Notes under the pieces: generated by a model
Told to the model about the DNA's origin: nothing
The model's input: the letters and a program-made list of their open reading frames with translations, nothing else
The model's database searches: none
Shown: positions 54,301 through 62,400 of the stretch, piece after piece
Layout: every line of letters begins with the position of its first letter
How positions within the stretch are numbered: position 1 is the stretch's first letter
Source: Chitinophaga fulva
Lineage (GTDB): Bacteria; Bacteroidota; Bacteroidia; Chitinophagales; Chitinophagaceae
Direction of reading: 5' to 3'
NCBI RefSeq assembly: GCF_012927205.1
Contig: NZ_JABBGC010000002.1
Coordinates: 992,001-1,056,000 of the forward strand
Length of the DNA stretch: 64,000 nt
Made by a program: the position numbers and the translations under genes

Positions 54301-54917
54301 CCTTCCAGCGGATTGGGCGTATTACGGCTACTCCAGCTGAAGGTGAGGAACTGTGGATCTCTTTTCTCCACACGGCTGCCACAGATAGGCAGGTTCAGCA
54401 AGGGAGGATCATTTTTCTGGAAGAAAAAGATATTGGCGCCGGTATTACTCACCTGTACCGTTGGCCGGCGATAATCGAATGCCGTGAAGGTGATGCGGTA
54501 AGACCCTTCCGGCAGGGAACGGGTACGTTCATAGCTATCGCGGCTAAATCCCCCGCTGAATTCAATATTGCTGGTATTAAGATAATCGGCCAGGTCGGTG
54601 CCACTGATGATGGTAGGCACCCCTGCGCTCAGGGTGAGCGGCCGCGGCGTGAAAGCCGGTGCCGTACGCATGATCAGCGTGCCATTTCGTTCCACTGTCA
54701 TCTGCAGTCTCACATCATAGGACGGTTTGGTCAGGTCGTTCTGCACCAGAATCACCCGCAACTTGTCACTTCCCGGCACTACGTAGTCCGGAAGGTAAAC
54801 ACTGTACGGCGGGATAATCTGTGTACTGGCAGTAACAGGGTACTGCTGTGCTGCCGCCGTCTGACTGATACAGATCAACAACAGATAACTCAATAAGTAA
54901 CGGAATAGGTTGGGCAT
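48342..54917 (-). CDS. Giant secreted multidomain protein: zincin-like protease motif and PD-(D/E)xK-like C-terminus (putative polymorphic toxin)
   Basis: 2191 residues. A signal peptide (FRYLLSYLLLICISQTAAAQ) is followed by beta-sandwich and FN3-like domains in the first ~400 residues (LSGEATGERTMKLQWAAAPA, LNVHSLEPGRSYEARLQWRV). A zinc-protease signature HETGHGAYTLEH is at residues 866-877, followed by STDNLMDYSNG, which fits a metzincin-type Met-turn. A long linker ends in Cys pairs (about 1815-1825, ECKLCTRHSQEVC). The C-terminal ~240 residues contain YDIKVMGAAGDHYFEFKSWG, where D2065, E2078 and K2080 fit a PD-(D/E)xK nuclease. It has no T9SS domain. Large Bacteroidota proteins of this plan are known as polymorphic toxins; protease-driven release of the tip is inferred. 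Confidence 0.8.
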   Translation of the reverse strand: MPNLFRYLLSYLLLICISQTAAAQQYPVTASTQIIPPYSVYLPDYVVPGSDKLRVILVQNDLTKPSYDVRLQMTVERNGTLIMRTAPAFTPRPLTLSAGVPTIISGTDLADYLNTSNIEFSGGFSRDSYERTRSLPEGSYRITFTAFDYRRPTVQVSNTGANIFFFQKNDPPLLNLPICGSRVEKRDPQFLTFSWSSRNTPNPLEGGGTEYIFSLYEIKPKNSNPDYIVRSTRPIYTITTDNTTIPYGPGEPALTDSMEYVWIVQARDKSGRDMFSNQGLSQSCRFTYLGNNPFETNKISKPKLSGEATGERTMKLQWAAAPASAAYRVETYRVQYRAVKKDGVEYDWQTSESPTDTALNVHSLEPGRSYEARLQWRVTGVYGPFSDVVTVTTKPLRTFTCGDPALLQAPQNNTPLPSAARGAIFRIGHFDVLVSDISGGDGVYSGRGKVVTPGFGGGMLVQFKQISVNTDMVVTRGEMQAVTEGIDKFISDEQKNQRGGDDVGQVKTGDVVPDIVTKLHLFTKESIKVNTEDGTITFTDSNTGQSETVNYKDKGKGLPLVIEDTDGNLYNVDKNGKVTSAGTRDKSLAGNPGALAALNTLDLSNGMFTFSGKNSKYAFDAWKDNYYGKPVLDSSYEKLADGRYRVAAKAILPGEQDQVIATLSGGKDIDTSKIKFVSGKGIVYPSSPSPEGFVITLTGGPAGDAQEIYAVYAKGGKNISMGKLLVASYAPKQKQVMLIPVGKATIQQEAVEKALKDAYEKIGVTYTVTVDESFRDNRAWDLNKDSLLQDSHSSFLGNGFTGEEKAMRKAYSKDHKIDNNTSYLFVVNEAALNDGDLQGKMPRQSQFGFIFAKGASVESIGRTVAHETGHGAYTLEHTFSAGIGLDIRSTDNLMDYSNGYSLLKYQWDVVHDPGHVWGIFENDQEQQQVSFGSVKVFEKFINKPSNTYTFLTPAGTKVTLPEDAANLSFSTLDRTFYKVKDKVDTNQPTEDLVPLGALLSFDVKQVRYAVNFSANRFNGYLNAEGSVYKDDVSKTLGADTGIAVFLGVKEGKFITYASRFKPKSPVNVSDFSVVDLNFLLDENSMREVLERKKVAGELMELDAFGLAFSSGTVAFRYKGKDGGSISSFLLDVLNEKSPVKDYMTFYTIANLKKEDLLAFADCLGEQWDMSLAEASLRKVVYGPTQGMDGGYKLYQTIREKTLAEMAKIADGKSMLLDVVHKAVQAKATAEVIRDLIKKNYSPCALMQLSLSDRSYILNQLLSPGMNNDYWYTDPAWYTSDDGHFILLDLFKTTPKTDRGALLKNGLMTNNYQWLRTLWEQALKKFNGVGYEDVRDVFDEINPWIAENFASLGIKPQVKQHYTGMFGLDSIPYCPGEQEYLVGFGSNSNPVLHYYEYSVKREGDATLSSNGKILLTQDYTMRNVYPTFSAAGSGYYSPEIPVSYDEVMDPFEPMTMMAVSNYHELGITAGDKYILPAYMAVVYNKDISRTTNDRRLRQVCDAMTVAAAILLAPESGGSSLSMIATAAARATQVVSRVSAIVSAADFAIQVEKNNLTPQAYALNRDFYEAWDKLKATVDYAALGLDGYNLSVWGTGKLKQLSRLSATGNSVRGTLDLTASSLKNLANTWQQLKTLTVAQASKLTFSIKNSKLFNKVTKAALQDNGLEAAADVTNIAEESIGAAFKMGMENGSFESDFIVYTPKPSPPKIPGYSAATTAVLVKQEGVDLTRRLAAEGILHAATSDAQISAKALEAEFGLVAKMKPAEFTEKLSVRVYVSAAKAAVNAEAEPEVMTAVMPDGQERIIYVTPGTAVDILNRRECKLCTRHSQEVCRKFERLLAKAPLRGAGVDKLCRELPAAKVNEVLNYLLDDKMNAADLDVFLDEIVATSEKQAHITSHVRDLNAGIMAAWKLVRQAKSSTSKNYEVDYPALDALRTAWTDTNFQTNVGGESGLKTALFANKGLPCGTCDNKPGAFIQPLKEYILDFKYFSDNYNFAGLWADLKQVNAIRTVYGAAYQLRILRALQGRFAGTLRFDRKLDGPDEDEAEEDALAVEEVAQGTRTKCKYDIKVMGAAGDHYFEFKSWGETTVRNFFNGGASKRKAFGRQMGAYLRKVQTLDHLNYMFDGRRMTHTKAKEIIRLTLREHFRKWYGSTEDNDGLGAARMQALFGLNEDDFADAVEDLNSPVYNFVKAE

Positions 54918-54953
54918 ACCGCGGATGCTGATTATAATAGTTGATAAAATGTT

Positions 54954-57900
54954 TTAATGACTGATGATGAACCGTACGTCCCTGCTCTCATTTTCGGTGA
55001 CCACCCGCAGGATGAAGATGCCATTGTTGACACTTCCCAGCGCAATACGGTCGTCCGTCTGTAAGGCAGGGCTGTAAGGCTTTTTAGCGAGGATACGTCC
55101 GTTCAGGTCGAAAACGGTCACCATCATCTGCTGTTTGCGTTTCAGTTTTATCTGGAAACGGAAATTGCCGTCATTCGGATTAGGCGACAACATCACCGTA
55201 TCTATCACGGAGACGGGCACACTGAACGACGGACCGGCGAGTGGATCGTACGCGTTGATCTGAATGTCTTTGCGCAGCTGATAAGTACATTCTCCGAAAG
55301 TGGCTTTCATGGCCACCCAGTAGGAACCTGCCGCCGTAAACCTGATCAGTGGCGTGCCACGGTCATAACCGAGCAGGATAGCCTGCGGGTCGAATGTCCA
55401 GCTTACCAGGTCCGGCGCCGGGAGACTGATTTCCTTGATCACCAGCGTATCCAGCGCATTTTTCCGGGAAGCCACGAGGAAATTCACATCCGGTTTTATA
55501 TTTCGTTTAGTGATGGTCGTTGTACCGTTAGCGCCACAACCGCGGGCATCCCGTACTTTCAGGGCGTACTCCCCTGCTGTAAGGTCCGCAAAACTGTTGC
55601 CGGCAGCCCATGCGCCGTTGTTCAGGGCATACTGGTAAGGCTGGGTACCGCCCTGCACGGTAGCTTCCACCGTGCCATCATCTGTCCCGTCGCATACCTG
55701 TGAACCGGTGACGGTCAGGCCCAGTGCTGCCGGCTGCGCTACCTCGTAGCTGTAAGACTGCCCGCAGCCTTTGCCGTCGGTGACTTTGACAGTATAATTG
55801 CCGGCGGTAATGTTCTGCGCCTGCGCGCCGCTCACCCCGGCGTTGCTCCATTGATAGTTATAATTACCATCGCCACCGGCGGGCTGCAACACGATAGCGC
55901 CATTGGCTTCGCCGTAACAGCGTACCGGCGTCACCGTAGCCGTGGCTGTTACCGACGGGTACATTTCTTTCACCGTAGTGACAACCGTTGCCCCGCAACC
56001 GTTCACATCTTTTACCGCCAGGGTGTAGTTGCCCACCAGCAGGGAGCCAAATGTTGGTGATGCCTGGGCTGTTCCGTTATTCATCGTATAGGCATAGGGC
56101 GTAGTACCACCGGCCGTTTGCAGCGTGATGCTGCCGGTAGGGATACCACCACAGGCCAGATGGGTGATGTCGGATACCGTGATAGAGACCGGTGCTGCCG
56201 GTTGCTGTAACACGATGTTTTTAGTGATTTCACAACCACGACCGTCTTTTATTTTCACCGCGTAATTGCCTGCCACCATACCGGTATATTGAGATGTTCC
56301 TGTATAGCCGCCACCATTAACACTGTACAAATACCCCTGATAACCGCCATCGTTACCACCAGTGGTAGTAAAACTGAAAGCGCCATCTGATAAACCATAA
56401 CAGGATATCTGCTTTCCGTGGAAGTCTGAAGTAATGGCCGTAGCAGCTAACGGCGCCGCCGGTGCGGTAATGGACACCATATTGCTCACGGAAGAATAAC
56501 ACCCGATGGCATCTTTTACCCGGATGGTATAGTTACCCGCGCTCAATGGCGTTGTATTGGTAAAAGACGTATAGGCACCACCGTTCAGCGCATATTCATT
56601 TGTCAGTTGGCCGCTGCCGCCATGCGCCTGCACCTGAATAGTGCCAGGCGTGCCGAAGCAAATAATATCGTTCCTGGTAATATTATCAACGGCAATAGCC
56701 GGGTTCACAGAAAGTACCTGTACAGCCAGCGTATTGCCGCAGCTATTGGCATCCCGTACGGTGACGGTGTAGTTACCGGCAGTAAGACCGGAAAATACCG
56801 GGCCGGACTGCCAATCAATGCCATTCAGGCTGTATTGTAAGGCGCCGGTACCGCCGCTGCCGGTTACCGTGATGCTGCCGCCCGGAATAGCCGCGCAACG
56901 AACATCCTGTTTGCTCACCAGCTGTATGGTCAGTGCCTGTGCGGATTCGGTAAACCTGAAATTCAGGGTGGCGGTACAGCCCCGGCCATCTTTTACGGTG
57001 AACTGGTGCATGCCTGCTTTGATACCTGTGATCAGGGAAGAAGGGCCAAAGGCGCCATTGTCCATCGCATACGTATAGCCGTTGTAGGTAGCGCCATTAC
57101 CACCTGTAGCGGTCAGCTGCACGGAGCCGTTATCGCCACCGGCGCAGGAAATGTTGTATCCGTTGTAGTCTGAGAATACACCGGAGAGCAACAACGGTGC
57201 TGACGGTGTTGTAATAGTAAGCTGTTTGTTATAATTCAGGCTACAGCCATGGTTGTCTGTCACTTTCAATGCATACCCCCCGGCACCCAGTGCAGCTCCG
57301 CTGGAATAGGGTTTGGAGGTAGTCCAGTTATCTGTGCTTAAGCTGTATTGATAGTTTCCGTCACCACCTGTAGCGGTCATGGCGATGCTGCCGGTAGTGC
57401 TGAAACACTGTATGTCCGTCACCGTAGCAGCCGTGAAGGCCAGCGCCGGATAGCTATGAACGATCGTCAGTGTGGTATCTTTTGTGCAGCCGTTGGCATC
57501 CGTGATATGCAGTGTATAATTGCCGGCGGGCAGGTTTGCTGCCGTGGCGCCGGTGATAGTAGCGCCGTTGAGCTGCCACCGGTAAGGCGCAGCGCCACCC
57601 ATGATATTGGTGGTGATGCTGCCGGTAGACTGGCCGAAGCAGGTCACGTCCTGCTTTGTGGCGTTAATGCTCATTTGTGGCTGTACCAATGTCACGCTGC
57701 CCGAGGTCTCACAGCCACGGGCGTCTTTTACACTGAGGGCATAAGTACCGGCAGTTAAACCAGGGAATATGTTTGACGATTGATACGTACCGTTATTCAG
57801 TTTATACTGATAACCCGTATAGGTGCCACCGTTACCCCCCGCTGCCAGTATCGTGATTTTACCATCTGCCGCGCCGTTACAGGATACCTGGAATCCGTTG

Positions 57901-60344
57901 TAGGCCGACAATTGTGTGGTAAAACTCAATGCTGCGGCCGGCAGGCTCACATCATAGGCATTCGGCAGGTCAACGGTACAACCTTTGCCGTCTTTGATAC
58001 GGAAATGGTAGCTGCCAGCTGTATGTACCTTGCTGCCCGGCGTAAATGCCGTATAGTCCGTGCCGTTCAGGGTAAAGAAATAAGTATAGGTATTATCCCC
58101 TCCACTGGCGGAGATATTAATAGTAGCGCCATCAGCGAGGCAAACCGCCGGCGTGATCGTCACCCCGCCGGACTGTAACGCCGGTAGTTCCGTGATCGTT
58201 ACCGCACCGGATAGTACTGAGCAGTTGGTGGATTTACTATCTGAAACGGTTACACGATAGGTACCTGCACTCAGTGCATCGATTTTAGTATCACTATCAA
58301 ACCAGAAAGGGTTGGTGGTCCAGACGCCACCTTTCAGCTGTTCCCATTTGTAGGTATAGAACCCGGAACCGCCGCTGGCTATCGCTTTTACGACGCCGTC
58401 CTGTGCCCCGTTGCAGCTGATATTGGTGGGTTGCAGGCTGACCTGCAGCACCGGTGGCTCGGTGATGGTCACTGGTTGAGAGGTGACATCAGTACAGCCG
58501 GCCACATTGTTTTGTACTGCAATGGTATAGGTGCCGGCCTGCAACCCGTTAAAAACACCGGTGCTGTTGCTCAGGGTAGGCATACCGGTACGTTGCAGCA
58601 GAAACGTGTAACTGCCGGAACCGCCGCCAGCGGAGTATTTCAGCGAGCCGTCATTTCCGCCGAAACAGGTAACCAGGTTGCGCGCGTCCTGTGTCAACGT
58701 CAATGGAGGTACAGCGTTCAGGCTCACGGTCCCGGTCCACCCCGTACAGGAAGGATAATCCATGTTGAGTATTTCCACGGAGTAATCGCCATTCCCTAAG
58801 CCGGAAAAAGTATAGTTCCGGGAAGTGGTGACAGCGCTCTGTTGCAGCAATGCAGCGCCTTTATACAGTTTGTACTGATAGTTGGTGACACCCGGATCGG
58901 CCACGATACTGATACTGCCATTGCCCGGGGAGACACAGGTAGGGTCCTGAGGTGTCAGTTGCCCTTTTACCTGCGGCGGTTGGGTAATGGTGGTTGGAAC
59001 GGTTTTAATGGCGTTACAGGTACCATCTCTCACCTCTGCCACATAGGAACCGGCCGGCAATCCGGTCCAGCTCATGGCATTGCCTGCAGCACGCTGTTCC
59101 GCACGGAAAATATTACCGTCTTTTCTCAGGGTGAAAAAATACCCGGTCTTAGCGCCGTTGCCTTCGGCAGCCGTTACCGCAATAGTACCGTCGCTGCCGC
59201 CGAAACAGCTGACATTCGTAGTGGTGCCCAGGGTCTCAGACAACTCATTTAATTCGGTCATCGATACAGGCAAAGGAGTAAAACAGTTACCGGCGTTAGC
59301 GGAAGGATTGATCACCCATAACGTGTAATCGCCTTTAGGGATACTGGTGATGGATATACCCCCTGCCACCGGTACTATCCCGTTGCTCCACTGCTGCTGG
59401 TCGCCGCAGTTGGACACCGGGCCGGGCAAACCCGGATCACAGGGAGTGCTGCTGTTGCCTTTGCGCAATATCCAGCGCATCTCTGTAAAACCGCTCGTAA
59501 TGGCGGTGTAAGGCAGTGTAACAGTACCATTCATTTGCCCGGGACAGTTAGGTACAACGGTCAACTGGCTGGCATCTACCTTAGGCGCCGGTGGCTGGAA
59601 AGTGATCACCTTCGTGCCCGGGGAATAAGGAGAATAACAATAAACGCTGCCATACCTGATTCTGGCACGGCAGCGGAAGGTGATGTTAGTAGTTCCGGCA
59701 GCAATTTGCGGGAACAACTTTACCGGGATGAACCGGTATTCGTAATAAGTAGTAAAGCCATATTCTGAGGGAGGTAAGTCTTTCCAGTCATTGGGAGCGC
59801 CAAGGCTGTATTGCCATTCCACAGCCATTTCACCGTTAGAAATGGGAAACAAGTCCCAGTTACCGGGCGATGTGATACTGGTCAATGCATCACCACAGAT
59901 ATTATTGGAGGCGGCTTCCACCGCATTGGGTGCAATCATCACATACATCAGTTTCACCTGATATCCGTTCTTGCTTACAAAATTCTGCGGGAAGTCCCGT
60001 CCCGATTGGACCCATGTCTGATCTACCGGATAACAGATCTCCAGTGAAAACGCGTCCGAAGTGGCACCATTAATATAGAAATCCAGCTGAGGCGTATAAT
60101 TTGTTTCTCCCTTGTAAGTACTGGCACCACTACCGATGGGAGAATTGCCCCATACATCATATCGCTCCGGTTTAGTAGGAATACCCAGCTTCAGTACACC
60201 ATTAACCGGCGTTGTATTACTGACATTGAGATAATACGTAACCGGCTGGGGCAATAACACGTTCTCGTTGATTTGACTGTACACTGACTGGCACAGCACC
60301 AGGAAGAAGGCATTAAAAAAAAGGTATTGGTAGAACTTTCTCAT
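54954..60344 (-). CDS. SprB-repeat surface protein with T9SS type A sorting domain
   Basis: 1796 residues. Signal peptide (YLFFNAFFLVLCQSVYSQ), a unique N-terminal region (about 20-370), then about 14 SprB-like repeats of roughly 85-110 residues. Repeats are recognised by their cysteine starts (CFGGSDGTIAV, CNGAADGKITI, CFGQSTGSI, CAGGDNGSV, CYGLSDGAF, CYGEANGAIVL) and ends of the form AGNYTLHITDANGC. The C-terminus is a T9SS sorting domain (SPNPNDGNFRFQIKLKRKQQ, MVTVFDLNGRILAKKPY, NGIFILRVVTENESRDVRFI). SprB in Flavobacterium is the mobile gliding adhesin. This protein should be a surface fibre, probably displayed with or beside the giant protein encoded 36 bases downstream. Confidence 0.93.
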   Translation of the reverse strand: MRKFYQYLFFNAFFLVLCQSVYSQINENVLLPQPVTYYLNVSNTTPVNGVLKLGIPTKPERYDVWGNSPIGSGASTYKGETNYTPQLDFYINGATSDAFSLEICYPVDQTWVQSGRDFPQNFVSKNGYQVKLMYVMIAPNAVEAASNNICGDALTSITSPGNWDLFPISNGEMAVEWQYSLGAPNDWKDLPPSEYGFTTYYEYRFIPVKLFPQIAAGTTNITFRCRARIRYGSVYCYSPYSPGTKVITFQPPAPKVDASQLTVVPNCPGQMNGTVTLPYTAITSGFTEMRWILRKGNSSTPCDPGLPGPVSNCGDQQQWSNGIVPVAGGISITSIPKGDYTLWVINPSANAGNCFTPLPVSMTELNELSETLGTTTNVSCFGGSDGTIAVTAAEGNGAKTGYFFTLRKDGNIFRAEQRAAGNAMSWTGLPAGSYVAEVRDGTCNAIKTVPTTITQPPQVKGQLTPQDPTCVSPGNGSISIVADPGVTNYQYKLYKGAALLQQSAVTTSRNYTFSGLGNGDYSVEILNMDYPSCTGWTGTVSLNAVPPLTLTQDARNLVTCFGGNDGSLKYSAGGGSGSYTFLLQRTGMPTLSNSTGVFNGLQAGTYTIAVQNNVAGCTDVTSQPVTITEPPVLQVSLQPTNISCNGAQDGVVKAIASGGSGFYTYKWEQLKGGVWTTNPFWFDSDTKIDALSAGTYRVTVSDSKSTNCSVLSGAVTITELPALQSGGVTITPAVCLADGATINISASGGDNTYTYFFTLNGTDYTAFTPGSKVHTAGSYHFRIKDGKGCTVDLPNAYDVSLPAAALSFTTQLSAYNGFQVSCNGAADGKITILAAGGNGGTYTGYQYKLNNGTYQSSNIFPGLTAGTYALSVKDARGCETSGSVTLVQPQMSINATKQDVTCFGQSTGSITTNIMGGAAPYRWQLNGATITGATAANLPAGNYTLHITDANGCTKDTTLTIVHSYPALAFTAATVTDIQCFSTTGSIAMTATGGDGNYQYSLSTDNWTTSKPYSSGAALGAGGYALKVTDNHGCSLNYNKQLTITTPSAPLLLSGVFSDYNGYNISCAGGDNGSVQLTATGGNGATYNGYTYAMDNGAFGPSSLITGIKAGMHQFTVKDGRGCTATLNFRFTESAQALTIQLVSKQDVRCAAIPGGSITVTGSGGTGALQYSLNGIDWQSGPVFSGLTAGNYTVTVRDANSCGNTLAVQVLSVNPAIAVDNITRNDIICFGTPGTIQVQAHGGSGQLTNEYALNGGAYTSFTNTTPLSAGNYTIRVKDAIGCYSSVSNMVSITAPAAPLAATAITSDFHGKQISCYGLSDGAFSFTTTGGNDGGYQGYLYSVNGGGYTGTSQYTGMVAGNYAVKIKDGRGCEITKNIVLQQPAAPVSITVSDITHLACGGIPTGSITLQTAGGTTPYAYTMNNGTAQASPTFGSLLVGNYTLAVKDVNGCGATVVTTVKEMYPSVTATATVTPVRCYGEANGAIVLQPAGGDGNYNYQWSNAGVSGAQAQNITAGNYTVKVTDGKGCGQSYSYEVAQPAALGLTVTGSQVCDGTDDGTVEATVQGGTQPYQYALNNGAWAAGNSFADLTAGEYALKVRDARGCGANGTTTITKRNIKPDVNFLVASRKNALDTLVIKEISLPAPDLVSWTFDPQAILLGYDRGTPLIRFTAAGSYWVAMKATFGECTYQLRKDIQINAYDPLAGPSFSVPVSVIDTVMLSPNPNDGNFRFQIKLKRKQQMMVTVFDLNGRILAKKPYSPALQTDDRIALGSVNNGIFILRVVTENESRDVRFIISH

Positions 60345-60365
60345 GAGCAGAGGCGGTTTCCGTTA

Positions 60366-62159
60366 TCAAAATGAATAGGTATAGTTAAGTGTGCTGGTCA
60401 ACTCATTGTATCCGGGTTGCGTGCCACTCGTGCTGCGCAACAGCCAGATCACAGATGCGCCAACGTTGTGGGTCCGTTTGTTGTTCAACAATCTCCGTTT
60501 ATTGTCCGTGCTCACGGCTTCGTTTTGGGATTTGGGTTTGGGAGAATAGTTGACTGTCAGACCGGTATTGAACACACTGCTGTTACTGTTGGTGGTTACG
60601 CCGGTATTTTGGGAAGAAGCCTGTGTCATGTTATAGGTAGCGGTCACGCCTGTACGCAGTGTTTTATCCAGGTATTGTTTGTTGGCGCTCACACTGGGCC
60701 CCATGAAGGTGGTATTCAGTCCGGCGGCGGTATTACGGTAATAATTCAACGCGCCACTGAGTGACAGCGCCCGTGGTTGCAGGCTATAGGAGTAGCTCAG
60801 GTTGGACGTAAAAAATTTGCTTAAGTTTTCAGCAGCATCTTTGGCCGTGCTTTTATCGCTGGCATACTGATAGGAAGAATTCAGGGAGATGGTATGCTGT
60901 ACCTGTTTGGTGCCGGTACGGTACATCACCATACCGTTGTAGCTGTTGTTGACCTGGTAAAAATCCAGTGTGTCCAACGGATTGGTGAAGTAAGGATCTA
61001 TCAGCGGCCGTACGCGGGTATAATTGCTGAAGTTGGAATAACCGCCGTTGATGGCCCAGTGTTCATTCGGTACAATGTTCGCGTTGATGTTGGCTACGAG
61101 CCGTTGTGCATCACTGTTTTTGCTATTGTCCAAATTATTGACCTGCATCCCGGCGTTGGCGGCGATATTCACTTTACCGCCGAAGAGCTGAAAAGTTGGC
61201 GCCACGGTGATATTGCGCATATCATTCACCACATTGTAAGCGCCCAGTGTAACATAGTCTGGTGCCACCCTTTCGTAACGCAGTTGTATCGTATAAAAAT
61301 TTCCGGTGTAGCCCAGTCCGGCCTGTATCGCATCAAAGTAGCGGGTGCTGCCTGTGGGGGCCAGGAACTTACCGAGGAAGTTGGAAGTGCCTCTGCTGCT
61401 GTCGATCGCGTTCTTTTCAGAACGGGTGTCGCGGTTGAGGGCGGATACAGAATACTCTACATCCACGAAGATGCGTTTCAGGAGATTCTGGCGGACGTTA
61501 AAAGCCATGGCCAGGTTTTCACGCGGCGTGATGGTGGCATCGTCCGGGATATAGGGAATAGAAGAAGCTTTGTCTTTTGCTTTGAAGAGTGATACACTAT
61601 AGGCGTTGCCGTTATCTTCATATCCCATCTTCACGCCATAGCCTATACGTTCAAAAGCCGCGCGGTTATAACTCTCGGGGTTCAGCACATCATAGGGCAC
61701 TGCTTTCAGCAGTTTACCGTACATGGCCGATACGCGCCATTTGCCGGGTGTCAGCTCCACCCCTACGCCATCGAACATATGCCCTGCCAGGGTATAGTTG
61801 CTGAACTGCATGCTGGTAGTGCCGAAGTAAGCCCGTGCCCATTTATAGGAAGGCGCAAAACGGAATTGGTTAAAAGGCTGGGAATAGTTACGGCCCTGAT
61901 TACTGTAGCTAAAGGAAAAGGGCATATCATAACCAAACAGGTTGATGTTGAGATTACCGTTAAGATACCAGGCAAACGGATCACGGCGGCTGTCGATGCC
62001 ACTGGCAGTGTACGTGGTAGTACTGGCACTGATGGAGCCACTCATGGTCACTCCCTTTTTCACGCCCAGTTGGTCCAGGGCTTGTGACAGTGCGACAGTA
62101 GAAGTTAACAGCAACAACAGGACAGACAATGCTGCCAGGCAACAGTGCTTTTTACACAT
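60366..62159 (-). CDS. Outer-membrane beta-barrel protein
   Basis: 597 residues with a signal peptide (CLAALSVLLLLLTSTVALSQ-like) and almost continuous amphipathic beta strands with aromatic ends (GNLNINLFGYDMPFSFSYSN, FGTTSMQFSNYTLAGHMFDG, RIFVDVEYSVSALNRDTRSE, FYTIQLRYERVAPDYVTLGA). The chain ends TSTLNYTYSF, with a terminal Phe as in barrels inserted by BAM. It is first in the four-gene operon and 21 bases before the SprB-repeat gene. It may anchor or export the downstream proteins. It is longer than PorP/SprF, the usual partner of SprB, and I do not recognise it as that family. Function inferred from position only. Confidence 0.8.
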   Translation of the reverse strand: MCKKHCCLAALSVLLLLLTSTVALSQALDQLGVKKGVTMSGSISASTTTYTASGIDSRRDPFAWYLNGNLNINLFGYDMPFSFSYSNQGRNYSQPFNQFRFAPSYKWARAYFGTTSMQFSNYTLAGHMFDGVGVELTPGKWRVSAMYGKLLKAVPYDVLNPESYNRAAFERIGYGVKMGYEDNGNAYSVSLFKAKDKASSIPYIPDDATITPRENLAMAFNVRQNLLKRIFVDVEYSVSALNRDTRSEKNAIDSSRGTSNFLGKFLAPTGSTRYFDAIQAGLGYTGNFYTIQLRYERVAPDYVTLGAYNVVNDMRNITVAPTFQLFGGKVNIAANAGMQVNNLDNSKNSDAQRLVANINANIVPNEHWAINGGYSNFSNYTRVRPLIDPYFTNPLDTLDFYQVNNSYNGMVMYRTGTKQVQHTISLNSSYQYASDKSTAKDAAENLSKFFTSNLSYSYSLQPRALSLSGALNYYRNTAAGLNTTFMGPSVSANKQYLDKTLRTGVTATYNMTQASSQNTGVTTNSNSSVFNTGLTVNYSPKPKSQNEAVSTDNKRRLLNNKRTHNVGASVIWLLRSTSGTQPGYNELTSTLNYTYSF

Positions 62160-62191
62160 GGGTATAGGGATAGGGCTTAGTTATTTCTACT

Positions 62192-62199
62192 CAAATATA
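62192..62199 (-). promoter_or_regulatory. Possible -7 element for the four-gene operon
   Basis: The minus strand reads TATATTTG, an exact TAnnTTTG match, 33 bases before the ATG at 62159. No clear TTG at -33 is seen. The whole gap 62160-62400 is AT-rich and must also contain the promoter of the divergent GH18 gene; no other structure is evident. Confidence 0.35.
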
Positions 62200-62400
62200 T
62201 ATTTTATTTTAATTTATTAATATTATTTATTTAAAAACAGAATACAACATATGACAATCAATATATTATATCATTATCAATAATTTATACCGATAAATTT
62301 TCAAACAATTATTCCCTGCGGTTGTATTTCCATTGTTTGTTTATTCTTTTCATGTTTCAAACCCGATTCCACATTTCCTAAGCACTAAAAAGTCTAATCT

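Noticed and set aside
54918..54953. Search for a separate promoter between the SprB-repeat gene and the giant gene
   Set aside because: The gap is only 36 bases with no promoter-like element, which supports cotranscription.
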